From contig OY755047.1 of the NCBI GenBank assembly GCA_963576565.1, forward strand, positions 10,991,764-11,055,763: a stretch of DNA of 64,000 nt, given 5' to 3'. Shown here in pieces: positions 22,086 through 33,179 of this stretch. The notes beneath the pieces are model-generated. The model worked only from the letters and a program-made list of their open reading frames with translations. It made no database searches and had not been told where the DNA came from. The stretch's first letter is position 1. Each line of letters begins with the position of its first letter. The position numbers were made by a program, and so were the translations under genes. This DNA comes from Aspidapion aeneum (taxonomy: Eukaryota > Arthropoda > Insecta > Coleoptera > Brentidae).

Positions 22086-22600
22086 CTACAATCTTCACAA
22101 TAATTAATCTTCCTGAATACCCACTTTAAAATTTTTTTCTGGCTCATTTTGTAAAACAAATGACGCCTTAAAATCGTATTACTTGATTTACAGACAGACA
22201 TATACACAAACATAAGCGCATGCATAAACCATATGACATTAGCATGGCAAGTGTCGTCGTTAATATTTTGAAAAAATTTATGTAATGATTTAAAATTTAA
22301 TTGGTTAGTTTCTAAAAATAAAGGTTATGAGATAGTAAATTTTAAATACGTAGATTTCTGAAAAGTTTTCAGGTTTCACTTTTTTATTACGCAAGTTAGC
22401 GAGAGATATTGAGTATCACTTTGCGCACTAGTTGGAAAAATAGTTAAGTCGGTACCTAATCATTTTTGCCTACGACGAAAAATTTGAAGCTTTCCAAATT
22501 TAAAAAATTTTTGAAAATTCTCAAATTTTTCAAAATTCTCAAAGTTTTGAGCATTTTTAAGACATTTCAAATTTCGGAAATTTTTCAAAAATATTAAATA
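22086..22600. other. No gene; low-complexity A/T runs
   Basis: 22490-22600 is a degenerate AAATTTTTGAAAATTCTC repeat. Confidence 0.5.
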
Positions 22601-23235
22601 CAATGAAACTTCCTATAAGCGGACACTCACGGTTCCGTTTTGTCCGCTTATTGGAGGTGTCCGCTTGAGAGAGAGAACTGCGGAATTTTGATATATATAT
22701 CTATTAACAATTTCCGCTGCTTGAGATTTTCCGATTTTAAATTTTTCGGCGATCTTTCGTGCTGATAGATGTTCCTTCTCCGAAACGTTAACAACTTCCA
22801 TTTGTTCACATAAACTAAGAAGTTTTTTTACTATGCGCCATTTCAAAGAGATCTATTATTAACCAACTGAACAATAAACACAGCAGTCCCGCCGAATAAA
22901 ATAGTGGTTAAAATACGACAGAAGTATTTAGTCTCCGCATTAAAACGGAAAGAGGTAATTCCCCGGCTGCAGAGTGCATTGTTGCCAACATACTACATAA
23001 TATTTATGCCCATGTCGTGCAGCGCTCGATCCCGTTTTCAGAGGTTCGCGTCCGGTTAAGGGAGGTTTCCGAATTGTTAAACCAAAAAAAATAGTCCGCG
23101 TCCGGTTATTAGAGTGTCCGGTCATAGGAAGGAATTGTACATGTAAAGACATAGGCAAAAGCTTGATACCAAGAAATTTGTCCGCCTAAAGGGAGTGTCC
23201 GCTTAATAGAGGTGTCCGCAAGGAGAGGTTTCACT
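22601..23235 (-). mobile_element. Tigger/pogo-type transposon derivative, copy 2
   Basis: TA duplicates flank it (22599-22600 and 23236-23237). It has GCGGACAC subterminal motifs and the end GAGGTTTCACTG. The minus strand encodes the same N-terminal HTH (K-I-A-E-K-F-K-I-G-K-S-Q-A-A-E-I-V-N-R) near 22690-22830. A one-base insertion after the ATG-GCG-CAT-AGT start breaks the frame. It is a non-autonomous sister of 4047-4669. Confidence 0.85.
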
Positions 23236-23253
23236 GTATATACATTTATTAAA

Positions 23254-23455
23254 CAGTGGCGCGCCCAGGGGGGCTTAGGGACTGAACCCCCCCCCCAAAA
23301 ACCACTGAATAGTAATCTATAAAACAAATTTTCTCCAAAAATCAAGAATAAAATATTGATCTGCGTTCAAGCCCCCCCCCCCCCCCCAGGATTCATCTCT
23401 CTGTATAGATCCGCGCTCAAGCCCCTCAAAGGATTAATTTTTGCGTACGCCAATG
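23254..23455. mobile_element. hAT-like MITE with G/C tracts
   Basis: The left end is CAGTGGCGCGCCCAG and the right end GCGTACGCCAATG, with C and G runs internally. Flanks TTATTAAA and TAATAAAA match imperfectly as an 8-bp duplication. Confidence 0.65.
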
Positions 23456-23840
23456 TAATAAAACATTATTTTAGTCGCGTCTGAAATTTCATCTTTTCAT
23501 CTATTGACCATCATAACAAACTTGTTATATAAACTACTATAAATTGTATTGAAAATTTGTAATCCCAAAAACTTCAAAGAGACATTGAAAATGTATGTTT
23601 ATTTTTGTTAAAACATCCTTGTTTTTGTATTTTTGGAAACAAAAGGTGTAGGTTTCTATTTTTGGGTGGTTTTGAGCTAATTTTAGAACTCCAAATAACC
23701 TTTAAACATTTTAAATAAAATTTGTTAAAAAATTATTCAAACAAAAAGTTCGAACAGAAAATCAAGGTCTACAAAAAGGTTTCCAAAAGCTGTGTCACAC
23801 TTTGTTGTAAAATTTTCTCGCTTTATTGGAACTGAGCTGA
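23456..23840. other. No gene recognised
   Basis: AT-rich sequence without repeats known elsewhere in the window. Confidence 0.45.
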
Positions 23841-23848
23841 GCCAAAAT

Positions 23849-24675
23849 CAGTGGCGGTTTCTCCATAAGTGCACATGTGCACGTGCACTCCCAAATTATA
23901 CTTAAAAAAATATTAAACTTTAATCATTCCTTAATTTAATTAATAATTACCCCAAAAGGAATTTACTAAAGACTGGAATATTATCTAGAAATTAATACCC
24001 GGTATGTATGTGTTTGTATTCGTGTTCAAACCAACTTTGAATCTAATTCTTTACGGTAATTTACTGGAACCAAATTCTATGCACCGTGGATGTTATGTCG
24101 CATGCTAGTTAGGAAATATAGAAAGAGAGGACGACATGTCCCAATAGAATTTTTCAGCACATTTCTCAGAATCTGAACCTTCCTTCGGCACCGCGCTTCT
24201 ACAAAAACTAGCCTTGATGCCGCCCGCACCCCCGTGATGCCTCCCGCGTCCACGGTTCGCGTTGCATTTTAGAGTAGCTCACGCGCACTTTTCAGTAGTG
24301 CCTGCTTAGACAAATTCCTATTATCGGTCGGGCGCTGGCGGTTTGTTTTGATTTCGACGATTTGGTATTTACGACAATGGCGGAAGTTTCTAATTCTGAT
24401 AGCATTAGCGTACAATATTTAAAGGCAATTACATTTTCATCTTTGCCATTAGAAGAGAAAATTTATGTTAACTAGGTACGATACATTTATTATTTATTTA
24501 TAATTACAATAATAATAGGTAGGTAACTAATATCTAACTAAATATCTCATTTTTTAATTATTTATGAACTCGATGGCCCAAAAAGTTAGCGTGGCACTCA
24601 AAAAAAATTTATGCCTGCGCCGCAATTTTTTTTTTGGTGTGCTCCCCCAAAGCTTTTTACCACGCGCCGCCACTG
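23849..24675 (+). mobile_element. hAT deletion derivative H1, copy 1 (827 bp)
   Basis: A perfect 8-bp duplication, GCCAAAAT (23841-23848 and 24676-24683), flanks ends CAGTGGCGG and CCGCCACTG. It is very similar to 36586-37369. A third copy at 48485-49330 keeps the transposase C-terminus, so the family descends from an autonomous hAT. It carries a short N-terminal transposase frame (24377-24475). Confidence 0.93.
24377..24475 (+). pseudogene. N-terminal stub of the H1 hAT transposase
   Basis: The 32-codon frame starts MAEVSNSDSISVQYLKAITF and ends before TAG at 24473. The same ATGGCGGAAGTTTC start occurs in the other two copies; copy 2 has an earlier UGA, and copy 3 jumps into the C-terminal domain. 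The UAG sits in AACTAG-GTACGA, which could also be a splice donor context in the parent element. It has no known activity alone. Confidence 0.55.
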
Positions 24676-24689
24676 GCCAAAATACTACT

Positions 24690-25386
24690 ATTATGTCGGT
24701 TTAGAACGTTTTTCTACGTTGTCCGACGCCTATTCTCCACCTCCTTCGATCCTAAAAACCATCTTCTGTCAGGTTTTTTTGACTTACTGATCTTTGGATT
24801 GACTGTTGCCATTCTAGTTTAGGACACCCTCTCTTTCTGCGCCCTATTGGTTGCCATTCTAGGACCTGCATTGGTAATCTTTCGTCGTTCATACGTTGTA
24901 CGTGTTATCCGTTATGCTTCCCTCGATTCCCATTCTTTCTTTTATAATCTCATTTCTTATGTGATCTGTTCTAGATATTCTCATTGATTTTCTTATTGCA
25001 TCCATATCGACACTTTCCATTTTTGTTTTGTATTTTTCTGTTACGCGACAAGTCTCTAGTCCATACAACAGAGTGCTTTTCACCATTGTTTCATATATGT
25101 TAAATTCTATATTATTTTTTAACTCTCTGCTCCATAAAATACTGTTAAGACATCCAAACACCTTTTTTGCTATTATTATTCTTTTTTCCAGTTCTTTACA
25201 GTCTGTTTCTCTTGTATCAGATGGGACACCCATCACATATACTCATTGCATGGAGATATTGTTTGTTTATTGTCTAGTTCTAACTCACTGGATTCGTTTC
25301 CAATACATAAGTACTGTGCCTTGTCCACGTTCACTGTTAATCCCCACTTTTGGTATTCTTCCATTAACTTTCTCATATGAAGAGAA
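24690..25386 (-). pseudogene. RTE-type LINE 3' part (subfamily B)
   Basis: The minus-strand translation includes D-C-K-E-L-E-K-R, N-S-I-L-W-S-R-E-L-K-N-N, T-M-V-K-S-T-L-L-Y-G-L-E-T-C-R-V-T-E-K and M-D-A-I-R-K-S-M-R-I-S-R-T-D-H, then the basic GRRKRGC region in another frame. The TAG/TAA repeat tail at about 24684-24695 abuts the H1 hAT element. It is 5'-truncated inside the RT domain. Confidence 0.85.
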
Positions 25387-25695
25387 CTGAGCCAACATTT
25401 AGGTCAATATTATTTTGTTAATAAGGGCAGTAAAGTATAACAGCTGTCAGAGATAAGCAGCAAAATAAGCAGGTACATTTTGTTAATTGGTTGTTTGGTA
25501 TCTTAAGAAATTATTAGAGCAAATCGGAGTAAGAAAATGGCTTGCCAATATTCGTAACAATATAATTTATCAATATACAAAAAATTATTAGGTACATATA
25601 CTTATGGCAGATATCTATAATTTTACAAACTATGATTTTTTTTTCCATTTTTGATGGAATTAAATGGAAAACTCGATTATTATTACAGCAACAAT
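25387..25695. other. No gene recognised
   Basis: AT-rich flank containing the hAT target site at 25688-25695. Confidence 0.45.
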
Positions 25696-25950
25696 CAGTG
25701 GCGGATACAGAGGGGGGGCAGAGGGGCCCGCTCCCCACCCTCCCAAACATGTTACTTATTTTTTAATTTACCAGCATCACTTATTTAAAGTTTGTCACAA
25801 ATTCTACTTATTTTTTTAAAAATTTCGCCTGCGGCGCTATTAATCTCCTTTAGCTACCAAATTTTACACCTCAATTTCCATCAAAAACCACAAAAATTTT
25901 TTTTTCATGTTTGCTTTCACTTTCCCCTGGAAATCCTGGATCCGCCACTG
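25696..25950. mobile_element. hAT MITE with perfect 8-bp duplication
   Basis: GCAACAAT lies on both sides (25688-25695 and 25951-25958). The ends are CAGTGGCGGATACAG and CTGGATCCGCCACTG, with a G-run beside the left end. Non-coding. Confidence 0.95.
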
Positions 25951-26079
25951 GCAACAATTTGATTACACCTTTTTTAAGGGCTCAAAAAAAGCTCACAGTA
26001 AGGTGCAATCAGAAAATCGATACCTTTGGAACACGCTGTACATAGTTTGTAAAATTATAGATATCTACCATTTCATGTA

Positions 26080-26480
26080 GCTAATAATCTTTAAGATGTG
26101 AAAAAACCGCACTTTCGGATCAAATACAATAAACCTCATAATTTTAAAAATTCATAATTTTCATTTCACGAACAAAAGAACCGAATTATGGTATTATCAT
26201 AGAGTAAGTGCTATCTTACTCTATGGTATTATGTGTCCATGAAGATGCGAAAGAAACACAGATAGGGTTAAGATTCGGAAAAACGTAATTTTGAGTTATT
26301 TTACAGTGTGAAATCCAATTTGAAAATTAATATTTTCCAAATCATACATTTTGCAAATGAAAGCATAGAGTTGTCGTAACATGAAAAAAGCCATGAAGAT
26401 GCGAAAAAACCGCACTTTGAGTGTGTTGTCGGACAGTTGGAAAATTTAGGGTGAATTACGAAAATGGAATAATCAAACCT
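26080..26480 (-). repeat. 169-bp-type satellite, second array, reverse orientation
   Basis: AAGATGCGAAAAAACCGCAC-type motifs occur at about 26092, 26240 and 26394 (spacings ~148-155), with GTTAAGATTCGGAAAAACGT between. These are complements of the TTTTTCCGAATC...TTCGCATCTCTATGG markers of the array at 20931-21750. More degenerate. Confidence 0.75.
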
Positions 26481-26558
26481 TTTTTTTGTCATCAAATTTT
26501 TTTGAAAGCAGTTTTTTTTTTGTTATGCAGTTGTCCACAATAGATCCTTTTGGTATTA

Positions 26559-26743
26559 CAGTCGAACCTCTATAACTCGAACCTGAAGGGACAACCAAAA
26601 GAGTTCGAGTTATGGAGAGTTCGAGTTATAGAAACTCGAGTTACATAGGTTAAAATACATGTAAAAAGTGCAGGGACCGCTTCAAAGGTTCGAGTTATAG
26701 AGAGGTTCGAGTTATAGAGGTTCGAGTTATAGAGGTTCGACTG
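26559..26743. mobile_element. Tigger/pogo-type MITE (185 bp, palindromic)
   Basis: CAGTCGAACCTCTATAACTC on the left is complemented by GAGTTATAGAGGTTCGACTG on the right, with TA on both sides. Repeated TTCGAGTTATAGA motifs fill the interior. Non-coding. Confidence 0.9.
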
Positions 26744-26764
26744 TAGTTGGAAAACCCTGTTACC

Positions 26765-26952
26765 AGCGGCGCACCCAGAAATATGTCTTGGGGGGCACGA
26801 AGCCTTTGGGGAGGGGGAAGCCCCAAGCCTCTTGATGTCGTATTTTATGCTATTTTATCTTTTTATTCATAAAATATGTGGAAAATATCTAGAAACATCA
26901 TAGTATTGGGGGGCCGGTACCCCCAAGCCCCCCTTTTTAAGTGCGCCCATGC
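26765..26952. mobile_element. hAT-like MITE with G/C tracts
   Basis: The left end is CAGCGGCGCACCCAG and the right end GTGCGCCCATG, with internal G and C runs. A clean duplication is not visible. Confidence 0.65.
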
Positions 26953-27400
26953 TATTACTGATCATTTGAAAAATAGGCCGGTATACGGTGGACTATATAT
27001 TTCACAAGGACCAAGCAAACAACGAGTGTTTTACAAAAAAGGTCAACTTCAAAAGCATTTATTAAAATCACATAAATCCTGCAAAAATGTGTTTATCTCC
27101 CAAACACATTAGAGACAATTTCCGTTGCCAAAAAGCAGATTTTTTACGCGAAAAAGCAACATTTTACTGCAAAAATTTAAACATCCGAGCCGAGCATTCT
27201 ATTTATTCAGCTTTTTGAACTATTTGCCAAATTAACCTGAATTTGTTTATTGAAAATCCAAAATTTTACGATTTTTTGACGTTAGAAACGTTTTTTAAGA
27301 GTGCCGTAAAAAAACTTAAAGTGTGAAATGTTGCAAATGAGATTTCTGAAAGATAGACATTTAGGTAAAACTAAATCGGTTGTTTTATAGGCTTATGGAT
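26953..27400. other. No gene recognised
   Basis: Nothing recognised. Confidence 0.45.
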
Positions 27401-27975
27401 CGTTCATACTCGTCTTTTGTCTAGTCTTTTGTCTTGGTTTAGTCATATGTCTTGTCATAAGAAAGTTAAAACCACTGTTTCTTATGGGAGTGTTCATACA
27501 ATGTTTTTGCTTTTGTTTTTGATTAGTCTTTGTCTTAAGAGTTGCCAACTTTCAATCCTTAGGACAACGACTAAGACGAGTGACAGACATCAGCTGATAT
27601 TTGTTGTTTTTTTTACAGGGCGTCCGAAGAGCGCAAGCGCGCGGCCGAAATTTTGAATTTACCGCCATTAATCATGTTTTTAACAGAAAATCTCAACCTA
27701 ACCTCAAAATTTTATTTGTTTTTATTTTCTTTTTCGCTTTTGTTCTTTCGTGTCGGTGTTTCGTGCACAGATTAGGTTAAATAAGATTGTTTTGTGTAGA
27801 AAATGACTTTTAAAAAGGGGCCTTTTTATTGAAATTGAATTTTTTTTCAGTGGGTTATGACTAAGACTAATCAAAAACAAAAGACGAGTATGAACAGCCG
27901 ATTTTGTTTAAGACAGCTAAGACTAATCAAAGGACAAAGACTAATCAAAAACAAAAGACTAAGACGAGTATGAAC
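27401..27975. mobile_element. TIR element with GTTCATACTCGTCTT ends
   Basis: The left CGTTCATACTCGTCTTTTGT is complemented by AGACGAGTATGAAC on the right. GACTAATCAAAAACAAAAGAC occurs several times subterminally on both arms. The interior (GCGTCCGAAGAGCGCAAGCG to CTCAACCTAACCTC) is not recognised and might be captured host DNA. Confidence 0.7.
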
Positions 27976-28006
27976 AATACTTTACTTTAAATGCGATAAA
28001 GTAAGC

Positions 28007-28466
28007 GGGGTGCGTTTGAAAATAAAAGGCGAGGGTAAGGTGATCGTAGGGTAAGGCGATATTGATGACGTCATCGAAAAAAAAATTAAAAATTACCCTG
28101 AGTTCGGTTCATAACACATAATTTGTATTTTTTTAAAATTTGATTTAGTTTGAGAATTTTCATTTTTTTAAGAAATATTTTTACTTTTCTAAATAGTTAT
28201 AGATTTATTGAAGTAGTAGTGTGTGAAATATAACACAAAATAAAAAAAAACAATAAACAGTTTAAGTTAAGCGCTAGTGCGCAATCGCGGGTGATTCTCG
28301 GTTTGCTCCTGACCGCGGTGAATTAGGCGCCCCCCGGGTCATCACCTTTTTGATTTTCGAACGCGGATGTATGACGTCATCGTTTTGACCGTGATCATTT
28401 TTGAACGATTTTGGGCTAGCCCAGGTATAACCTTTACCCTAGGGTAACAATTTTCAAACGCACCCC
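28007..28466. mobile_element. TIR element with GGGGTGCGTTTGAAAAT ends
   Basis: Left GGGGTGCGTTTGAAAAT and right ATTTTCAAACGCACCCC form an inverted pair; GGGTAAGG and CCTTTACCC follow inwards. Non-coding. It contains TGACGTCATCG on both sides. Confidence 0.75.
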
Positions 28467-28537
28467 AGGGTTGTCCCTAGACATATATCTACTTCAAGAA
28501 AATGAAGACAGTGGCGGGTCTTGGTTTAATTAATAAA

Positions 28538-29258
28538 ATAATACTACTACTATCTCGGTTTAGAACGTTTTTCTACGTTGTCCCATGCCTATTCTCCACC
28601 TCCTTTGACCCTGACAATCATCTTCTGTCAGGTTTTTTTTACTCACTGATATTTGGATTGACAGTTGCCATTCTAGTTTAGGACGCCCCCTTTTTCTACG
28701 CCCTATTGGTTGCAATTCAAGGACTGCTTTGGTTATTTTTCGTCGTTCATCCGTTATACATGGCCCTACCATATCACTTGCCTTTTAGTGATGTCATCCG
28801 TTATGCTTCCCTTGATTCCCATTCTATCTTTTATGATCTCATGTCTTATGTGGTTTGTTCTAGATATTCCCATTGATCTTCTTATTGCATCCATTTCGAC
28901 ACTTTCCATTTTTGTTTTGTATTTTTCTGTTACGCGACAAGTCTCTGTTCCATACAACAGCGTGCTTTTTACCATTGTTTCATATATGTTAAATTTTACA
29001 TTATTTTTTATCTCTCTGCTCCATAAAATACTGATAAGACATCCAATAACATTTTTTGCTTTTACTACTCTTTTTTCCAATTCTTTACAGTCTGTTCCTG
29101 TCTTATCGAATGTGAGACCCAAGTATACATACTCCTTGCATGGAGATATTGTTGTCCATTGTCTAGTTCTAACTCACTGTGTCTTGTCCACGTTCACTGT
29201 TAATTCCCACTTTTGGTATTCTTCGATTAACTTTCTCATCATATACTTCATGTCTTCT
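28538..29258 (-). pseudogene. RTE-type LINE 3' part (subfamily B), well preserved
   Basis: Two minus-strand frames, 29122-28766 and 28772-28560, cover D-C-K-E-L-E-K-R-V, I-L-W-S-R-E-I-K-N-N, T-M-V-K-S-T-L-L-Y-G-T-E-T-C-R-V-T-E-K and I-T-K-R-Q-V-I-W. A one-base shift separates these from G-R-R-K-R-G-R-P-K-L-E-W-Q and D-D-C-Q-G-Q-R-R-W-R-I-G. The tail is a TAG/TAA repeat at 28538-28555. It is 5'-truncated and abuts another LINE tail at 29262. Confidence 0.88.
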
Positions 29259-29261
29259 TTA

Positions 29262-30330
29262 TAATAATAATAATAATAAATACGTTTATTCAAATTTAAA
29301 AGTTTACAAGAACTCTTACAAAGATTTTCAGTTAAATTTAATTATTAATAATAAATAAATATTTAAATAATTACAAATAAACGCAAAAGAAGTCATAAAA
29401 GCATAGTCATGCTTGTTGACTTAAATCAAAATTATATCTAAGTAATTTAATTTAATTTAGTTTTTACCTAACATAGTTTAAGTTGATTAGCTCATTACAT
29501 TTATTTCTGTTGTTCAAAATCCAGTTCCTTACAAGTTTTTTAAATAAAAATAATTTTTGAGTAGTTTGTATATTTGGAGGAAGAGCATTAAATATTCTTG
29601 GTGCAAAATATTCAACAGAACGTTGAGACACAGTTTTTGATGCAAAGCTAAATTCAAAACAATTATTTCTTCTTATTTTATAGTTTCTAACTTTTTGCTT
29701 GAGAATTATTTTACCTTTGTGAATATTTTTTGTTATTTCCAAGCAATATTTGTTTCCTGAAAAAGCATATTTGTGGGGTAGGTTCTTCTTTTGCCATAAA
29801 TCAGTTTTAAGAACCATTTTTGCGCAATTTAGCGTTTTTAAGTATCATTCAGCCACTCCACCCCATCCTAAAATCCCATACGAAAGATGGGACTGTACTA
29901 GGGAGAGGTACAGCATCCTGAGATGATCTTGTTCTAAAAATTCTTTTAAAACTCCCATTTCAATTGGCTATTTATGATAACTCCTAGGTATTTTATTGAT
30001 TGTGCCTTTGGAATTTTTTCGAAATTATGAATCTCTAAAGGTCCAAGATTTGGCAAATGGTTCTTGTATACAGCAAAAGGTACATATTTAGTTTTTTCAT
30101 AATTTAGAGTTTATTTATTTGGAACCAAGATTTAATGTTTTTGAAATCCTCTTCAGCTAGAGTTTTTAACTCATCCCAAGTGTCTGCTGTATAGAATATA
30201 GCAGTGTCATCAGCAAAACTTATTATTTTTCCCAAGGTGTTCAATTTTAATAAGTCATTGATATATATGCTAAAAAGCAAAGGGCCGAGAACAGTACCTT
30301 GAGGCACTCCAAAGTTTATTTTTGTCGTAT
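29262..30330 (-). pseudogene. CR1/Jockey-group LINE, RT palm to 3' end
   Basis: The minus strand reads N-F-G-V-P-Q-G-T-V-L-G-P-L-L-F, then S-F-A-D-D-T-A-I-F-Y (catalytic ADD), then a W-F-x-x-N-K-L region. After stops and shifts an intact 117-codon C-terminal frame (29817-29464) has the R-S-V-E-Y-F-A-P-R-I-F-N-A-L-P block typical of these LINEs. The tail is (TTA)n at 29262-29280. The endonuclease and the N-terminal RT are missing. It abuts an RTE fragment at its 5' side. Confidence 0.85.
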
Positions 30331-30435
30331 TGCTACAATTACTTGGTCTTCAGCAAACTGTAGTGTGTATATGGTAAATCGGTCCTTAAGTTGTATTCCC
30401 ATGCCGTGCACTTTACGTTTCCAGTTTTTTAGAAC
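30331..30435 (-). pseudogene. Short RTE-type RT fragment
   Basis: The minus strand reads G-I-Q-L-K-D-R-F-T-I-Y-T-L-Q-F-A-E-D-Q-V-I-V-A, the RTE YADDQ region with Asp changed to Glu. It is a small relic fused to the CR1/Jockey-type fragment. Confidence 0.6.
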
Positions 30436-30910
30436 TACTGCGATATATATTTTAAAGTTTTTAAAAATTGTAGTTCGAAATGGATTTCGACATCTGTGGG
30501 AACAATTTATTTAAATCAAATTGTCATCTCATAAATTAAATCGCCCTAGTTTTTTAAATCCAAGTTCAAAACTACTAATTAACGATTTCAAAATTTGTTT
30601 CTCTATTAAGTTAAATATAGACTCTTTAAATCTAAATTTAGATTTTTTAAAGAAAACATTCTGTTTGTCACAGCAAGTGTTTATTCTTTTTAAACTTTGT
30701 AATTATTATTAATATTTATGGTTATTTTAAAATAGCCTTGTTTACCAATATAGATCTGCGCGTGTATTGAGAAACCAAAACAAAAAAAATCAAAGCCTAA
30801 AAAAACTGTTTATTTGTTTATGACCCATTTTTACAAATTAAAGAAAAAAAAACAACACAAATAATTAAGTTGTCTATAGTTGTAATACATTCTTCTTAAT
30901 TATCGAATTT
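30436..30910. other. No gene recognised
   Basis: Two plus-strand open frames (30299-30514 and 30521-30712) have no convincing family signature. Confidence 0.4.
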
Positions 30911-31645
30911 TCCGGCTAAAATAAAATGAGGCGCAAAATGGCTCAGCTCACTCTAAGTCCCTCTGTTTACAGCACTTTTATCTTACTGGATGGTCTTCAT
31001 TTTTAGAAAATTTACCATGAACTAAATTTTAAAAGTGCAAGAAAACACGATACTCATCTGGTACGTTTAACGAAATCTACTCCAGCCCGTTCATAATTCA
31101 CACCCTTTTATTGGGTTTCAATTGTTACCGCTGGCTCAATTATACGCCGGCCCGTTCAGAATTCACACTCTTTTATTGGGCTTCTATTGTTATAGCTGGG
31201 CTCAAACAGGATGAAAAGGCACGTTTCATACACATTCCAAAATTCAAAAAAAGAAAAAACAGTGGCGTATGATTTGCTCTATTTTAATTTTTTAATAAAA
31301 CTTTGTGGAGTTACAATTTTGAAGATATAACGAATGGTTTTGGATTTTTGCAATTTTTAGAAAGTCAATTAGTACTTTTCTAGGCTTCTAGATTTGTACG
31401 TACCTACCTGATGAAATAGGTAGGTATCTACATATATAATATAATAAGTATAAAAGTTTTAAAAAAATATTTCTTTTAAAGAAAAATAAGTTATGGAGTT
31501 TTTCAGCAAAAAAAGGCTTAGGATGAGTAAAATATAAAATTAATACCCAATAATGATGAATTAAAAAATTATAGCACACCACTGGACAGAGAAAGATAGC
31601 GTTAATTGAAGCCATCTCTTTTGTGCCTCATTTTACTCTGGTAGG
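30911..31645 (-). mobile_element. TIR element with CCGGC-AATAAAATGAGGCGC ends, copy 2 (inverted)
   Basis: TCCGGCTAAAATAAAATGAG on the left and GCCTCATTTTACTCTGG on the right. Internal blocks (CCTTTTATTGGGTTTCAATT, AGAAAGATAGCGTTAATTGA) are the complement of 17552-18258. Confidence 0.78.
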
Positions 31646-32073
31646 ACTAAAATTTCTACATTCACATAACTCCTTGACAAGTATGAGAGATCTTCTAACT
31701 TTACATTCAACAATATGAAACTGATCTCTCAACTTATTTTAAGAATAAAAACATACGAGTGATTTTGTAACTTCTTTACAACATACGTATAAGTGATCTG
31801 TTACGAATTAGGTAAAAATGATCTTTTACTTACCAAATTAGTACATAAGGATGATCTTTTAACTAACAAACTAAAGAAAAACCAGTGATCTTCCGACTTT
31901 TGCTGATAATAAATATATCAGTTATCTTTACGTTTATTTACAATATATTTACCAATGATCCTTTACTTTGTGTTTTAGTTAAAAATCAGGGATCTTTCGA
32001 CTTTTTTATGTAAAAAACTTGCTAGTGATCTTTTAATTTTTATATTTTGTATAATTCTTTTATATTTATTATA
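31646..32073. repeat. Degenerate ~50-60 bp tandem repeats (GTGATCTTT)
   Basis: GTGATCTTTTAACT-like motifs recur at least eight times (for example 31789, 31817, 31851, 31885, 31959, 31988, 32027), separated by A/T runs. Non-coding. Confidence 0.6.
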
Positions 32074-32725
32074 TTGGGTGTTTCACGAACATCAAAACAG
32101 AGCACTTTTTGGGTAGTTAGAGTGCAAATTTGGAGAAACGCTCGGATACGTCAATTTTGTTTGCAAGGGGGGCACTTTTTGGCTATCTTGAAATTTTTGT
32201 AACACGAACCCCCTTCGAGGGGTATACTTTACCCCTATAATTTGAAGGAAAGTGGGTCTAGTGATACCTTATTTTGAAGCTCTCTTGAATATATTTACAA
32301 CCCTGTAAAAATTAGTTTTTGAGATATTTGCTTTCAAATTTTCAAATTTAACATGGAATAATAAAATAAAAATTTAATCCGAAACATTTAAAATTCTAAT
32401 TAAATTTTGATTTTATCAGTCCATGTAAAATTTGAAAGTTTGAAGGAAATTATCTCAAAAACTAATAGATAGATTTTTGAAATTTTTACACGATTGCAAG
32501 GACATTCACAAGGCCTTCAAAACAAGGTATCACTAGGCTCAGTTTCCCTATTCAAAATATAGGGGTAAGGTCTACCCCTCGAAGGGTGTTCCTGCTACAA
32601 AAATTTCAAGATAGCCAAAAGGTGTCCCCCTCGCAAACAAAATCGACATGTTCGAGCGTTTCTCAAAATTCACACTCTAAATACCCAAAAAGGCCTCTGT
32701 TTCGATATTCGTGAAACACCCTGTA
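32074..32725. mobile_element. Foldback element with GGGTGTTTCACGAA ends
   Basis: Left GGGTGTTTCACGAACATCAA and right TTCGTGAAACACCCTGTA are inverted. Long internal inverted arms follow, including CCCCTTCGAGGGGTATACTT against AAGGTCTACCCCTCGAAGGG. The sequence is homologous to the tandem array at 1-2038. Non-coding. Confidence 0.85.
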
Positions 32726-32763
32726 TTGTTAGTTAAATACAAGAGTATTTTTTTAAAGCTTAC

Positions 32764-32823
32764 CTGTGTCGTTTAAAATGCCCTGCACAGGATCATCACT
32801 ATACCCGTCGCCTGCTGATTCTG
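32764..32823 (-). CDS. Proposed microexon 2 (60 nt) of a large minus-strand gene
   Basis: Seen: on the minus strand, CTTGTTTCAG precedes and GTAAGCTTT follows. The 60 nt are open only in phase 1, which is the phase left by exon 1 and used by exon 3. With a preceding G it encodes AESAGDGYSDDPVQGILNDT, an acidic, probably unstructured segment. The acceptor is a tandem NAGNAG (TTTCAGCAG): use of the second AG would give 57 nt and drop a single Ala without changing phase. Inferred: exon 1 at 38673-38706 splices here over a ~5.8-kb intron. The protein is not recognised. Being 60 and 30 nt and phase-symmetric, exons 2 and 3 could be skipped cassettes. Confidence 0.6.
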
Positions 32824-33179
32824 CTGAAACAAGAAAAAAACAAAATTAGATATTTAAAAAAAATCTGAAATCAACCATACACACCATACCATTCGGACCC
32901 CGAGAATTTTTTGAATATACAAAAAATGAGTAAAAAGTAATGTTTTTGCTAATAAAAATTCAAAATTTTTGCTTGCGGCGCATGAAAGTGTCTATTGTTA
33001 TTATCATTGAAATTACAACCACTGACTAATTCAATAAAATGCTGCTTAAAAAAATATATACCGTTTTTTACCAACAGAGAATCTCCCCTAAAGTGCCCCC
33101 CCCCCCCCGAGAAGCACCTCTGGGTCCGCCCTTGACCATGCAGATTCCTTTTAAAATGCCAAAAAGGGAAACATTAGTA
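32824..33179. other. Intron sequence with a hAT-end remnant
   Basis: About 33095-33140 has a C-run and GGGTCCGCCCTTGACCATG resembling hAT MITE termini. Otherwise unassigned. Confidence 0.45.
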
